In this document: one piece after another, positions 11,500 through 22,767 of the stretch | How positions within the stretch are numbered: the first letter of the stretch is position 1 | Layout of the letters: each line of letters begins with the position of its first letter | Assembly: GCA_003971905.1 (NCBI GenBank) | Contig: RSEE01000112.1 | Location: forward strand, 25,001-89,000 | Length of the DNA: 64,000 nucleotides | Source of the DNA: Moniliella sp. 'wahieum' | Lineage: Eukaryota; Basidiomycota; Moniliellomycetes; Moniliellales; Moniliellaceae | Reading direction: 5' to 3' | Notes under the pieces: model-generated | Database searches by the model: none | Told to the model about the DNA's origin: nothing | The model's input: only the letters and a program-made list of their open reading frames with translations | Program-made: the position numbers and the translations under genes

Positions 11500-13356
11500 T
11501 CATAGGTCGAGCACGATCTGTCCTACGCCCCTCGAAACGCACGAGAGCATGGAGGTTTTCTTTTCTTCGCCCCAGAGGGCCACGCCGCGATGCTCGACGC
11601 GGCCTCGGTACGGCACGACACAGGTCCCGCACGAGCCTGCCTCGCAGAACGACGGACATCGATCCCGGCTTCGCGCAACGTTTGGAGCAGCGAACAGCCG
11701 CTGGTACCTGCAGAGTCTGGTGCCGCTGGGCCAGGTAGGCAGTAAACGGATCGCCGCCCACGGGGTGGTAAAGACTCAAAGTGGACGTACTGGTCTGGGA
11801 TCTGCAGCTGCGCCGCCGTTTCCGATACGCCCTCCATCAAGCGAAGCGGGCCACATACGTACACGTGCGCTGCAGGTCAGGCAGTGGCAGTGGCAGTGGC
11901 AGTGTACTTGTACTCTGGTGCGCGGGGGAGGCGCGGCGCAGAATCTGCTTCAAATCCATCGGGCACCCTTGGGCTTTGGGGTAGAGGGTAAGATGCGGGT
12001 GAGCGGGCGGAAGCAAGTGGAGGAAGGGCACGTCGGACTCGGACCGAACGGCAAGGTGCAAATGAAACGGGAGCTGATTCTGCAAGCAATGTGGGCAGCC
12101 TGGATGAACGCCGTGATGCCAATCCCGCCCGCGACCATGATCCGCAGGGGGGCGGGGGCAGGAGAGGCGTCGGCGTCGGCGTCGGCGCTCGCACTGGTGG
12201 CCTCCAAGCCAAAGGGGAACGTGGTGGAAATCTCACCAACGGGCACAACGTCGCCTTGCTGCACTTGATGATGAAAGTAGCTGCTGCCGCCCCTCGACTG
12301 ATCATCCAGAGCCACACCCAGTTGGAATTCGTGCCGAGTACCCCGGACGATGGAGTAGACGCGCTCCAACTCACCGAGCTTGACCTTAACGCTGGATCCA
12401 GGGGGAAGTTGTTCCTGTTCCGGTTCCGGGCCCTGCTGCTCTGGCTGCTCGTTCCGCTGCTTATCTTGCTCTTGGGCTTGCGTTGACTGCTGCTGATTTG
12501 GCCCCTGCTCCCGCTCTTGCATCTCCCCCGGGGTGGAAGGGGCAGGTTCGTTGGCTCGAAGGACAAACGAAGTGATTCGGTCAGTTTCGACGTGCTTGCA
12601 CTGGACGCGGTAGGGGGTCCAGGAGGGCAAGGCCATATCTTGTCCGCCGTAGAGACGGCCTGCATATCTTCGGACGCGTGGCTGGCAAGACGGTTGGACA
12701 AGATGGTGCGTACCTCTTGTGCCAGGGGCGGGAGGTGGATCAAGGTGGTGAGCGCGTGGGTGTTGCGCAGGTCGGTGTACATGTAGTGCTGTACGGCAGC
12801 GATGGTCCATTGCGGGTAGGGGCGGTGAGGAGACGGATCGTGTCGCCTGGTTGGACGGGGCCCGGGCGGAGGACACGGTAGAACCAGCCGGTGCGGCGCT
12901 TGGTTTGTGCCTGGAGCGCCATGTCGCGCACGCCGAACCGGTGGTTCAGTTTGAAGCACGGTTGCCGCGGCTGGCTCACCTCCAGCTCGGCCTGGCCATG
13001 GCAAACCGATCGCCAATGCAACCGTGTGTTCGTCGTACTGCGCCGCACGAGGTTCTCTCCAAACCCGCGGGCACGAACAGCTGGTTCGCCGGCATCTCCT
13101 CTTTCCATGCCGCGTAGTGCGCGACGCAGTACTGCAGCACGGCCTTGTCCACCCCGCCGTGATCTTCGTACGCCTGCTCGTCGCCCTCCAAGCCGAGCGG
13201 GTGATCTGGACCGGGTCGGAGGGATGGCCTTGTGGATGGCCGAACGCAGCGGCAGACGGTTGAACTGCTGCACCTTGCCCGTCCGCACCTCCAGCACCTT
13301 GTCCTCCGGCGCATCGGTGCGGCCGCAGCAGGCGGAGAGGCAAGGGCAGCAGACAT
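11500..13356 (-). CDS. MOSC domain / flavin reductase / 2Fe-2S ferredoxin fusion protein
   Basis: Predicted oxidoreductase of about 615 residues, apparently intronless. The N-terminal half is a YiiM-type MOSC domain: GDEQAYEDHGGVDKAVLQYC, then VSQPRQPCFKLNHRFG, then a 3-alpha domain (WTIAAVQHYMYTDLRNTHAL). After a Gln/Glu-rich linker comes a ferredoxin-reductase-like module with a flavin-site RVYSI, GGSSYFHH, and a nucleotide-binding IMVAGGIGITAF. The C-terminus is a plant-type 2Fe-2S domain with CEAGSCGTC plus a later Cys (MLSCVSRG). MOSC domains handle sulfur or molybdenum-cofactor chemistry; the rest resembles phthalate-dioxygenase-reductase (VanB-type) electron-transfer proteins. The physiological substrate is unknown. 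Reading it needs about six frame changes, each preserving conserved residues. A 363-codon open frame on the other strand is a shadow. It lies downstream of the copper amine oxidase on the same strand. Confidence 0.85.
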
Positions 13357-14151
13357 GGTGGTGGGAGGAGGAACGGGGGGGGATGACCGGGTGGTAGGTC
13401 CGAAGTTGGTGGTTTATACCAGTTGGTTTCTTCCGATTTCGTGCTGGTTCATTTTTTTTACCCAGCCAAGCCAGCTTCGGAGATTGCGACGTGCCAGCCC
13501 CCAAACGGATCCAAGTCCGAGGATTACGATTGTGCGCGAGTTGATCATTTCAAACGCAGGTATCTGGGGCCATCGGGGGGTTGCTCCCTTCGTCGAAACC
13601 GTCCAGAAGAGCAGGACTTTGGCGACCAACACTGGCCCTTGCGTCTGTGGCCCTTGCATTACACTTGAGTCGCACACGCGACCCAGCTGCCCACCGGCGG
13701 CAGGATCGTCGATCAATATTCAATCTCAATTGCCCAAGCTGATTCGGAAGAGGAAAAGGGTGCGCGAACAATAAACCCGACCGAATCAACACAAACACGT
13801 TGAGAATCGCTCGCGTCCTCCCCGTCAGGCCTCAGGCGCCAGGACTATATACGCGTAACCCCTACTACCGAGCGGGATGGGACGCCGCACGTTGAGCATA
13901 TGAAGATGAATATTGAACGGCAAGAACAGCATAGTAGTGATTCCATGATCCAAGCAAACTGAGCAACCCCGAGCAAAAAAACACGCAAAAGGCGGGAGCA
14001 CATGAAGAGACAAAACGTTACGGCACGACTGGATCCCATTGAGAGTGAACTGAACCTGAACCCAGTCAGGCCGTACGGCGGAGCCAGCCAAGCCAAGCCA
14101 AGCCAAGCCAAGCCAAGTCGAGCCGAGCCGAGCCGCATCGCGCCGATTTTT
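13357..14151. other. Intergenic: promoter side of the MOSC-reductase, 3' side of amine oxidase
   Basis: No gene seen. An AGCCA satellite (14082-14136) directly follows the amine oxidase stop codon and would lie in its 3' UTR. An AGGCCTCAGGC motif occurs at 13827-13837. Confidence 0.5.
14082..14136. repeat. (AGCCA)n / (AGCCG)n satellite
   Basis: Seven AGCCA units followed by AGCCG units, about 16 bp beyond the amine oxidase stop codon. Confidence 0.85.
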
Positions 14152-16670
14152 TTAGAGCTTGGACTTGCAGCAGTCGGGCTGCGTGCCGGCCGAAGCGTTG
14201 GCGGGGATGGACTTTTCGTCGCTGGTCGGGCGCACGTCGAGGAGCGGATTCCTAGTGAAGAAGCCAGTGGGCCGGAGATCAAACATGACCTTGTCCGTGG
14301 GCATCACGGGCGCTACACACACACACAGTCAGTCAGTCACAGCCCCACAACAGGGAAACAATGCAAAAAACGAGGTTGGGTGGGGGATGCGGTGGAGAGG
14401 GGAGGGGGACGTACCATCTTCTGGCCTGGGGATGTGAGTCAGGCCGACCTGGGCAAAGATGACAATGTCGGTATTGCGAACATTGTCATTGCCGTCGCCG
14501 ACCCAGGCGGTGATCGAGTCGGGGGGCGTGTCGGTGGTTTGGAACATGTTTGCCGGCGGGGGTAGAGCTGGTTTTCATGGTAGGGGAGGGTGAACCAACT
14601 GTGCTTGGCAAAGGGTGCGCGACGGGCAACAATCGAGTCGGGAGCGGCCCACAACTTGACTTGTGCGCCAGGCGCGACAAAGCGGTAGGCGACCGGGTAG
14701 CCCGACGCGTGGTGCTTGTGGTTCTCATTGACGATCGACCAGTACCGTTCCGAATCGTGGTCCGCGTCGCGCACCGCGTCGCCGGACGTGGCGAGCAAAC
14801 GCCGTTTAATGTCAAACGCGTTGCCAGCCCAGTTCATCCGGCTGCCCGTCGGGTGCGGCGAACGCTCAATGTGCGTCTCTACCACACTGTTCTGCGGACC
14901 GTCGAGGTGCGGGTCGATGCGCACACTGTCCAGGCGCAAACGAAGGCGGTTAGTCAAACGGACTTAAAGGGAACCCATACCGCGCGGGACACGCATAGGG
15001 GAGAAGAAGAACAAGGGTTCGCAAGGGCCACGTACCTGAAAATGTGCTGGTGCAGCTGCGCCTGGATCTGGGGCATGACCTCGATCGCATACGTTGGCTT
15101 TTCGCCCGGGGCGAGCAGGTTGAGGTTGAGGATCCCGTCAGGCCCACCTCGCAACCAAGGGTGCCGTCCATGTGGAGACGCCAGCCGACCTGAGGAACAA
15201 AAAATAAAAAACGTTAGCACACGTCCAAACTAGGGTAAGGAGGGGAAGAAGAGGAAAGGAAGATGCCCGTAGGTAACGTACCCGGTACTCGTAGTTGGCC
15301 ACGTGTACACAGACGAGATTTCAAGGATGCGTTGGCGCACGGCGGCGCCCTGGCCGTCGGGGCGGAAGTCGGTGTGTTTCCAGCCGAGGCCGCCGTCGAG
15401 CTCGTGGATGCAGATGGCATTCTTGATGACCTGCGGGGTTCCGTCGTGGGCGACAATGAGGCCGTCCATGTACTCGATGCTGCCGAGGCAGTCGCAGCCC
15501 AAGTCGAGCGAGTTGGAGACAGTGCCAGGCCATACTCGCCCACGTCAAAGGCAAACTTCTTGTAGTGGGGAAAGTCGGGGTGGGCATAGGGCACCACCAT
15601 CTCGGCCATGCTCACGCGCCAAAAGAGCGGGCGCTCAGTCGGGTTGGCCTTGGACGCCCCGGGCGCCTCATCGTCCTTGTACGAGATGGCCGAGAGCACA
15701 ATGCCCTCGCGCGGGTGGAAGGCGACGTGCAACTTCCACTTTTGCCATTCCAGCACGTTGCCCGTGCGGGTAAACGACACGCCTTCCGGCTGGACGACCG
15801 AGAGCGGCTTGAGGTCCTTGCGGAACTCGATCGGGGTCTTGCCGTCGGGCGCGGTGGCGCGGTCCGGGTGCCAGTCCGAGTGCAGACGCGGCGGGGCAAA
15901 GCGGGGCCGGTTCTGGGACTCGGAAATGTCCCATTCGGGGCCGTCGGGGGGCGGTGGTGCCACGGGAGGTGATGGTGGGCCCGTCGATGCGGAAGGAGGG
16001 TAGTCAATGGAGATGACCTTGGCGTCATTGACATCAATCACGGCGAAAAAGTCCATGGGGTGCGAGTAGTGGTTGTCGTGGTAGTTGTCAAAGCGGGCAA
16101 ACATCAGGCCCTCCATCAGGCGGCGGCCGGGCCAGCGAATGTCGTAGCCAATGCACCAGCCGTCGGCAAACATTTCCTCGGGCTTGATGCCGACCTTGGC
16201 GGCCTCGGCACAGCAGCGGGCGTCGTTGCGGACAATCTCCTCGGCGGAGATGATCTCCTCGGGGGTGAGGGCGGGCTGGACATGCTGCGGCAGGAGACCT
16301 CGCTGGCGACCTCGGGGGCCGGGGCCGAGGGCGGGAGGGTGACGACGACCTCCCAGGCGCGGGACTCGTAGCGGTCGAGGACGATGACCTCGACCTGGCG
16401 CTTGATGGGCTCGGTGGCGGGGGTGAGGGCGCCGCCGGGGAAGCGGATGGCCTCGATGACGGCGTTCTTGGGGGGCTCCTTGAGGTAGGCGTTGGTGACC
16501 TTGACGCCGCGCTTGCCCTGGCTGGCGATGTGCTGGGCGGCGGTCTTGGCTGCGAGCTCGATCTCGATGGGGCTGGGCGGGTCGAGCGGGTGGAGGTGGT
16601 CCCAGGAGCGGTGGAGGTGGCCGCTGGACGCGGGGGCGGTGACGTGCTGGGCGGGCGAGGGGGGCGCCAT
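14152..16670 (-). CDS. Peroxisomal copper amine oxidase
   Basis: Oxidises primary amines to aldehydes with release of ammonia and H2O2 (EC 1.4.3.21 type). Four exons: 16670-15282, 15189-15036, 14925-14415 and 14312-14152; all three introns start GTACGT. Visible family marks, N to C: substrate-channel region FDVGEYGLG with the catalytic Asp; VANYEYR, whose Tyr becomes the TPQ cofactor; copper-ligand motif QLHQHIF; NSVVE; VNENHKHHASGYPVAY; and the C-terminal PVMPTDKVMF with FFTRNPLLDV. The protein ends CCKSKL, a canonical PTS1 signal, so peroxisomal matrix location is predicted, as for yeast amine oxidases. Length is about 735 residues, normal for the family. One-base frame changes occur near 16290 (between EVASEV and QPALTPEE), 15530 and 15310. 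The start MAPPSPAQHV lies 69 bp downstream of a TATA box. Confidence 0.93.
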
Positions 16671-16738
16671 GGTGGGGGTGGGGGTGGGGTAGAGGGAGGT
16701 GGGGGTGGCGGCCTAGAAGAAGCGGTGGGGGGGGGGGA

Positions 16739-16744
16739 TATATA
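16739..16744 (-). promoter_or_regulatory. TATA box of the amine oxidase gene
   Basis: TATATA (GTGTATATATCC on the minus strand), 69 bp upstream of the predicted start codon. It is flanked by a G-rich tract on the plus strand. Confidence 0.55.
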
Positions 16745-17071
16745 CACGCCCAATGCTCCGTCGGAGCAGACTGGCCAGGCTTCGGAAGGACACTTCTGGG
16801 GCGCTGCAGGCGCTGGCGAGAAGTTCGGCAGATAATCGATAACCCTCCACCCGATAGACGCCGAGGCACTCTGCCTCGTCTGGGGCAAACCCTGCCGCAA
16901 CCGACAGCGTGCCTGGCCAGCACCCGTTCGGTGCAACGCCGGCGGATGCAGCAGCGCGGAGCGCGCGGCTATGGCGGTGATCCATCACCCACCGCGCCCG
17001 CGTCTCAGCCACGCAGCGCGCAGCGCATGCACACAGGCCCCCCGCCCTGCGGCTGCGCGCTAGCCGCTGGC

Positions 17072-17079
17072 TGACGTCA
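17072..17079. promoter_or_regulatory. TGACGTCA (CRE/ATF-type palindrome)
   Basis: Perfect 8-bp CRE palindrome, about 400 bp upstream of the amine oxidase start. Perfect copies also occur at 20146 and 63582 in intergenic DNA. Confidence 0.45.
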
Positions 17080-18120
17080 GCTGCGGCAGCGCCCCCGCGC
17101 GGCGCCGAGCACCCGCCGTCGTCGGCCGCACGGCGCGCGTGTCCAGGCGCCGTGCCATGCCGCCGTGCTGCTGCCCAGAGTAAGCAGCGCTCGCCGCGCC
17201 CAACCCTACCCGCACCGCCGCACGCGCCCACGCAACCCTACCCGCACCGCTGGGCACTGCGCCTGCATCCATCCCCCTCCATCCATCAGCAGTTGGTGCC
17301 CCCCTCGACCATCGACCAGCCCCCCCATCGCTCACAACCTGATCGCGCAGATAGCTGCGCTTCTCCTTGGCGCCAGCGGCCCGTCTTCGGGCCAACTCTC
17401 CGCCACATCTCCGTCACCACTGCCCCCGGACCACGCGGTAGTCCCGCTCGGCACCAGTCCGTACTTGGTGACTGCGCACATGCTGGCACTCGCACCTGCA
17501 TCACTTTGTGAAACACCTTGCCGCTCGCACCGCATCAGTCGACTGTCCTTCCGTACTCGCACCAGAGGACCAAATGAATACATTGAAGCGAGTCCTCCCC
17601 TCCTCGTCGTTCTTCAGCACCCAGTGTCCTACTACGCTAGCCCCTCTGAGAGTAGCAGTCAGCGCTCTCGACGGAGCCAGAAAAACGGACCACCATCCTT
17701 ATACAGCAACCATGGCATAATGTGTGGTGACGTATGCCAATGCACCCAGTGCCATAGTACTAGTTTGGCTCATCTCGCTCCATTTCCAATTTCTTCGTCT
17801 CGAGCGTCTCGCTCCTGCCCTGTTCCTTCCACTTCGCACCATGATGTCCTCTGCTCGTGCTTCTTCCCCACGAACGATTGCTACGCCCATTTGGCCTACA
17901 CCCGATGTGAATGCCAGCACTGTGATGGATAGGCGCCGGGACGGTACATGATGGGTCCCACGACTACTCATGCAGTGACGTTAAGCATTGGGCTGACGGG
18001 GCTCGCGGTAATCGGTTAACGGGGACCGTACGAGACGCAGTGGGTCTGGTTAGCGACACGACCACGACGCTGGGATCGCCTGATCGTTTTGCTCAGCAGC
18101 CCACAGCACTGCGATTTGGA

Positions 18121-18205
18121 TCCAATCCAATCCAATCCAATCCAATCCAATCCAATCCAATCCAATCCAATCCAATCCAATCCAATCCAATCCAATCCAA
18201 TCTCT
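18121..18205. repeat. (TCCAA)n pentanucleotide satellite
   Basis: Seventeen perfect units in 85 bp, about 415 bp downstream of the Rxt3 gene's 3' end. Confidence 0.97.
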
Positions 18206-18620
18206 CCAGCTCGAACCCGTGCCAAAGGTGTAGTGTATTGTGGTGGGGACGCAGCCATGCAGGCGCGGCAGTCAGACGCTTACTGTTGTCCATGTGTATG
18301 TCCATTTCGGCCCTCCCCCTCCTCATCCCCCTCCCTATTCTCCATTATATCCCGACCCTCAATGTCCATACCGGTTTCCTGTTCATTCCCCGCCCCGCCC
18401 CATTCCGATCCAATTCCCATTCTCATTCCCATTCCCACTCCCATTGCCCGCCCCGATCCTATTCCCATTCCCAACCCCTCTCGCTCACTACGTTGGTTCG
18501 CCTCTTCCCTGGACCCCATTTCGGTCGTGGTGCTTGGTCGTGAGTCAAGGCGCCCTGGCGCCCCGACGCGCGTCGTGTCGCAGGACGGGAAATTGGCACG
18601 GACGAACAGCGAGCACGGCG

Positions 18621-20064
18621 CTAGGAAGGGTGCGCCTGCGCCGTGCGGTCCAGCACGCACGCCAGCCGAGCCACTTGCCGCAGCGTGACCGATCCGCCTG
18701 CGCGAAGATGGGAAAGCAGCTGCGCAGCCTCCAGCTCCCGCTCTGGCTGTCGGGAAACGGACTGACGCACGTCCACGCCCGTTGGCGAGCCGACAGCAGC
18801 AGTGAAGTTGGCGGTGCGGCAGCGCCAGTTCATGCTCGTGCCCAAGCTCATGGGCAAGTGCAAGCGGCGTTGGATCCTAGCTTTGCGAGCGTGCGATCCG
18901 CGTGCTGCGTACCCGGCCGGGCGGAGTGCGATAGCTTGCACCGCGAGCGAGACGCCGTCGTGTGTGTGTTGCCCCAGGAGCGCGACCTAAGCCCTGCCCG
19001 CACGAGCCATGGTACGCCACCAGACGCGGTAGCACCCGGACCGTCACACTCAGGTCGGGCGGCAGTCCCGCCGCCCCTGCAGCTACCCACCGTCCCCACC
19101 GTCCGCTCACCGTCGAGCGTGGGGGTGAGGGAAGTGTGCCGTGCGCGTGCGGGCGGCAGGCAGGCCGGCAAGCCAGGAGGCGGCGGTGGAGGCCGGTCCA
19201 GCCCGAGTGGATGCACATGGCGAGCACGTCCGAGTCGTCGGTGTACACGTCGGTCCCCCAGATACGGCATTTCTCGATCCCAGCCAGCGCGAGCCCGCGC
19301 GCCGACGGGGCGAGGATGTGAAGGCCCTGGTCCTGGTCCTGGTCCTGGTCCTGGTGCTTATGCCAGTGGTTGTGCTGGTGGTTGGGGTTGGGGTTGGGGT
19401 TGTGGAGGTGCGAGAGGGGGGTCGGGCGCAGCAGGCCGCCCGGGACGCGCACCTCGATCGTTGCACCTACATGCTTACGCAGGACGTCGCCGGGCAAGAG
19501 CGGGGATCGGTTTGGGTCGTAGCGCACCCAGCCCAGGTGCGCCGTCTGGCGATCGCGCGGCAGACAACGCACGCTCGCCCACACCGCGTCCGAACGAGCC
19601 AGGGGAGAGAGCAGGGCGCGGTCTTGCGTCGGCTGGGGGGGAGGGGACAAGGCGGGGAGGCGGCGGGGGTATAAGGGGCGTGGGGGGAAGAGGGGGCCAG
19701 GGGGGAGGGTATGCCGCTGGGCGGTTGCGGTTCCGTGGGGGAATGGATGTGGGTATGTGTCGGTTGGTCTGCAGGCGCATGGTGGTGGTGGTGATGATGA
19801 TGATGTGGTGGTGATGGTGGTGATGGTGGGGGTGAAAATGCGGATGCGAATGAGGATGAGAATGCGAATGAGGATGAGAATGCGGATGAGGATGAGGATG
19901 GAGGTGCGGGTGCGGGTGGGGTGCGGGGGAGATGGACGAGGCGGAGGTGGTGGTGGGGTGGTGGGTGGTGGGGGTGGTGGTGACAGTGCTGGAGGTGGGG
20001 GTGGTGGTGGCGGTGCTGGAGGTGGCGGTGGCGGTGTTGGAGGCGGCGGGGAGGGGGCGGGCAT
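18621..20064 (-). CDS. RXT3: Rxt3-family subunit of the Rpd3L-type histone deacetylase complex
   Basis: Predicted nuclear corepressor subunit. The diagnostic core is WGTDVYTDDSDVLAMCIHSG near 19270-19210, preceded by EVRVPGGLLRP and followed, in another frame, by DLSVTVRVLPRL. The C-terminal part (RNGLRSRSWGNTH, then SLAVQAI) needs two more frame changes. This order matches the Rxt3 domain as I know it (Pfam Rxt3). The N-terminus is extreme low complexity: Pro runs and His-containing tracts encoded by GGTGAT-like and GATGCGAATGAG-like repeats, plus a QDQDQDQDQ stretch within the domain. The start is uncertain: MPAPSPPPP at 20064, or upstream ATGs at 20093 and 20098. It is divergent from SRP68 with only about 135-170 bp between starts. 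Confidence 0.8.
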
Positions 20065-20145
20065 GGTGGGCAGTTGGGCAACTCAGAAAGCAACCCATAG
20101 CCGCTCCACTTTAATTTCCCCGCAGCCGCCCGTCGCGGCGCCTGC

Positions 20146-20153
20146 TGACGTCA
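20146..20153. promoter_or_regulatory. TGACGTCA palindrome in the RXT3/SRP68 bidirectional promoter
   Basis: A perfect CRE/ATF-type site midway between the divergent starts at 20064-20098 and 20234. Its position suggests it could influence both genes. Confidence 0.55.
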
Positions 20154-20233
20154 GCCCTGCCCCTTCTTCCCGCCACGTCGGCCGACCAATCCGGGCCCCC
20201 CCCCCACACCACCACCACACCGCCACTCCCACC

Positions 20234-22767
20234 ATGGACGTCGACTTCAGCACGCCGCCCGCGGCCGGCGTCGCGCTCGCCCCTCGGCGTGCTCGCCGTG
20301 CTGAGCGAGGCGCGCGCCGAGCACGGCCTCCGCGCCGCCGACTACACCCGCTACCGCCACTACTGCGCCAAGCGTGCGCACCGGCTACGGAGCTTGCGCA
20401 CCTGACCCATGCCGACGCTGCCCACCAGCCCAAGTCCAAGTCCAAGCCCGCCGCCGGCGTCGGCCTCGGCCTCGGCCGCCCGCGGGCGCAAGAAGCTGCC
20501 TGCGCGCCCGTCGCGCGCAGCAGTCTGTCGCCGCCTCCCACCTGGGCGGCAACACGTTTACGCGCGTGGCCCGTGTCGACGTCCGACCTGACCGACCACA
20601 CGCTGCTGCTGCTGTTCCTGTTTGAGGCGGAGCGGCACTGGGCGCATGCGCAGGCGCTCAAGGCGGAGCAGGCGCAGGGCCAACGGTCAGCGCCAAGCAG
20701 CTCGCTGCGCGCGCCAAGCGCGCAGTGCAGTGGGCCAAGTACCTGCAAGCTGCCGCCGCCGCGCTGGGCGAGACGGATGCGCTGGATGCGCGCTCGCAGC
20801 TCGAGGTGGGCGCGTACACCAACCTGATCCAGGCGTCGGCGTCGTTGGATGCGGAGCGGTACGCGGCGGCGTGGCCGAGTACGCGGTGGCGAGGAAGACG
20901 CTGAGCTTGCTCGCGGGCCATGCGCCGTCAGCCAAGGACGAAGCGTATGCGCATTCTTTCCTGGACCAAGCCGAGCCCGGCATGCGCTACGCCGCGTACC
21001 AGCTCGAGATCGACGAGGCGGACTTGGACGTGGTGGAAGCGGCGGTGGTGGATGACGCTACGCTGGACAAGCTCCTGCCGCACTACCACACCCTCGCCCA
21101 CCGCATCCAAGACGCCGGCGCCGACTCCCGTGGCCCGACCCAAGTCACCTTCCGCGCACACACCATCCCCATCCGCAACCCCGAGCTGGTCGTTGCGATC
21201 CAAACGTGGACCGGGAGCGCGAGGCGCTGGATGTGGCGCTGGCGCAGGAAAATGAGGACCAGCAAGCGGCCAAGTCCAAGGCCAAGTCCAAGGCCAAGTC
21301 TCAAACCGACGCCAACCGCCCTGCGCCGGTTGGCATCCAGCGCCACACGCACGCCGAACGCAATGCGCGTCGCAAGGCGGCGGGAGCGCACCGGTTCCGG
21401 GGCGGCGCGACGACGGCGCGTACGGCTGGATCCGTTTGACCGTGCGCTGGCCGCTGCCGGCGACGCAGAGACGCTCGCGTCGCAGTTGGTCCAGGACGAA
21501 AAGGCAGCGTTGGCGCGGTCGCAGTCGTCGCGCTATGCGGCGGCGACGGCGCCGCTGGCGCAGGCCCACGAGTACCTGGCGTTTGTGTTGGGCCTGCTGC
21601 GTGTGCAGCGCAACGCGCACCTGGCCGCGCGGGTGGAACACATGCGCATCTGCGCCAACGGCGTGCGGAAGCGCTGATGGGCCCCAAGCTGCGTCGCGCC
21701 CAGCTGGGCAAACGCATGAGGCCCGGAAAGAGCGGCAAGCGCAAGGCGCGTGCTGCGTCGGTGGTGCCGCACACGCGCCCGACCGCTCGTCGGACCAAGC
21801 GGGCCACCTCGAAGCGCGCCAAGAAACCCAAGCCCTTCCACCGCCGTCCGGCGCGGTCGGGCAACAAAAAGGTGCGGCAGACGCGCGGGGCGGAGCGCAT
21901 GGCGCGTCTGCGCGCCGTGGCGCAGGAGCGCGCCGTGCGTCGTCGGTCGCGTGCGCTGCCCGTGTGATCCGGTTGCAGGAGGGCATCGAGAGCTCCTTGG
22001 CGGCGCTCTCCAGTCTCGAGCTGGTCGAGGCCGACGCGGACCTGTCGTCGCTGCTGGACGCCAAGCTGTTCCTGTGCCGTGCCACGCTCACCGCCACTTG
22101 GCCGAGGCGTACGCCGCGTCCAGAGCCGAGCCCCAGGCGATCGTGCTGCTGGACTACTCGATGCGCTTTGTCAAGCAGGCCGGGGATGCCCTGGCGCTGG
22201 CCCAGGGCGTGGAGGAAGAAAATGCACTGCTGCCGCCCCGCGTCCACCCTTCCATTCTCGACGCGCGTCTCGCCCACTTGGAGCACACCAAACGCGCCTA
22301 CCAGCTCGCTTTGCTCCGGCACCGCACGGGAGAGGTGGAGCCGAGTTCGGTCACCGGCGCGCTCACCGACTCGCTTTCGGGCGAAGTGCTGCGCACGACA
22401 ACGGCGCGCTATGTGACGTTTGATCCCGTCCTCTCTCGCCGCTGCCAGTGAAGTTCCGGCTGATGTGCAAGCGCAAGCCGAGGCGGAAGCCGAGGCCGCA
22501 GCGGTGCAAGCGCAAGAGCAGAAGCAAACGTCCTCCGTGCCACTGCCTGGTGCCAAGCCCAAGACGAAGCCCGCCTTCCGGCCCCTCACGGTCTTCTGCG
22601 GTGGAGGAGGAGGAGCTGGAGGAAGAAGAGTTTGCCGAAGCGCCCGAGGCGGCCGATAGCAGCGATGAGTTTGCCGAAGCGCATGAGGGCCCCACGTCGC
22701 CGGTCGCGTCGCATGCTGCGGCCCAGCCGCAGAAGAAGGGCTGGTCAGCTCGCTCTGGGGGCGCTGA
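20234..22767 (+). CDS. SRP68: Signal recognition particle subunit SRP68
   Basis: Protein component of the SRP that, with SRP72, binds 7SL RNA and helps target secretory nascent chains to the ER. Visible parts: an N-terminal RNA-binding segment (VLAVLSEARAEHGLRAADYT, then RYRHYCAKRAHRLRS); DHTLLLLFLFEAERHWAHAQ; RAVQWAKYLQAAAAALGETD; a TPR-like middle (AYAHSFLDQAEPGMRYAAYQ, DEADLDVVEAAVVDDATLDK); and a C-terminal part (AIVLLDYSMRFVKQAGDALA, YVTFDPVLS), acidic Glu-rich stretch and SSLWGR end. Length of about 840 residues is longer than typical (about 600-630), because of Lys/Arg and Glu-rich insertions such as KSKAKSKAKS. No intron is needed, but at least eight frame changes are. The start MDVDFSTPPAAGV fits the divergent promoter. 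Confidence 0.87.

Larger units (their letters stand above)
16671..18620. other. Intergenic between amine oxidase and Rxt3 gene
   Basis: A 255-codon plus-strand open frame (17165-17932) is rich in Pro, Ser and Arg, lacks motifs and is probably not a gene. The region contains a perfect TGACGTCA at 17072-17079, a TCCAA satellite at 18121-18205, and CATTCC-type hexamer runs near 18400-18475. Confidence 0.45.

Noticed and set aside
11177-12268. 363-codon plus-strand open frame
   Set aside because: It lies antisense to the MOSC-reductase coding region, has no motif, and its length is explained by GC-rich opposite-strand sequence.
17165-17932. 255-codon plus-strand open frame between amine oxidase and RXT3
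   Set aside because: Biased composition, no conserved motif, no GTACGT intron and no clear start context; too weak to call a gene.
18240-19814. 524-codon plus-strand open frame
   Set aside because: It is antisense to the Rxt3 gene and composed of Gly/Arg/Pro low complexity; the minus strand carries the conserved domain.
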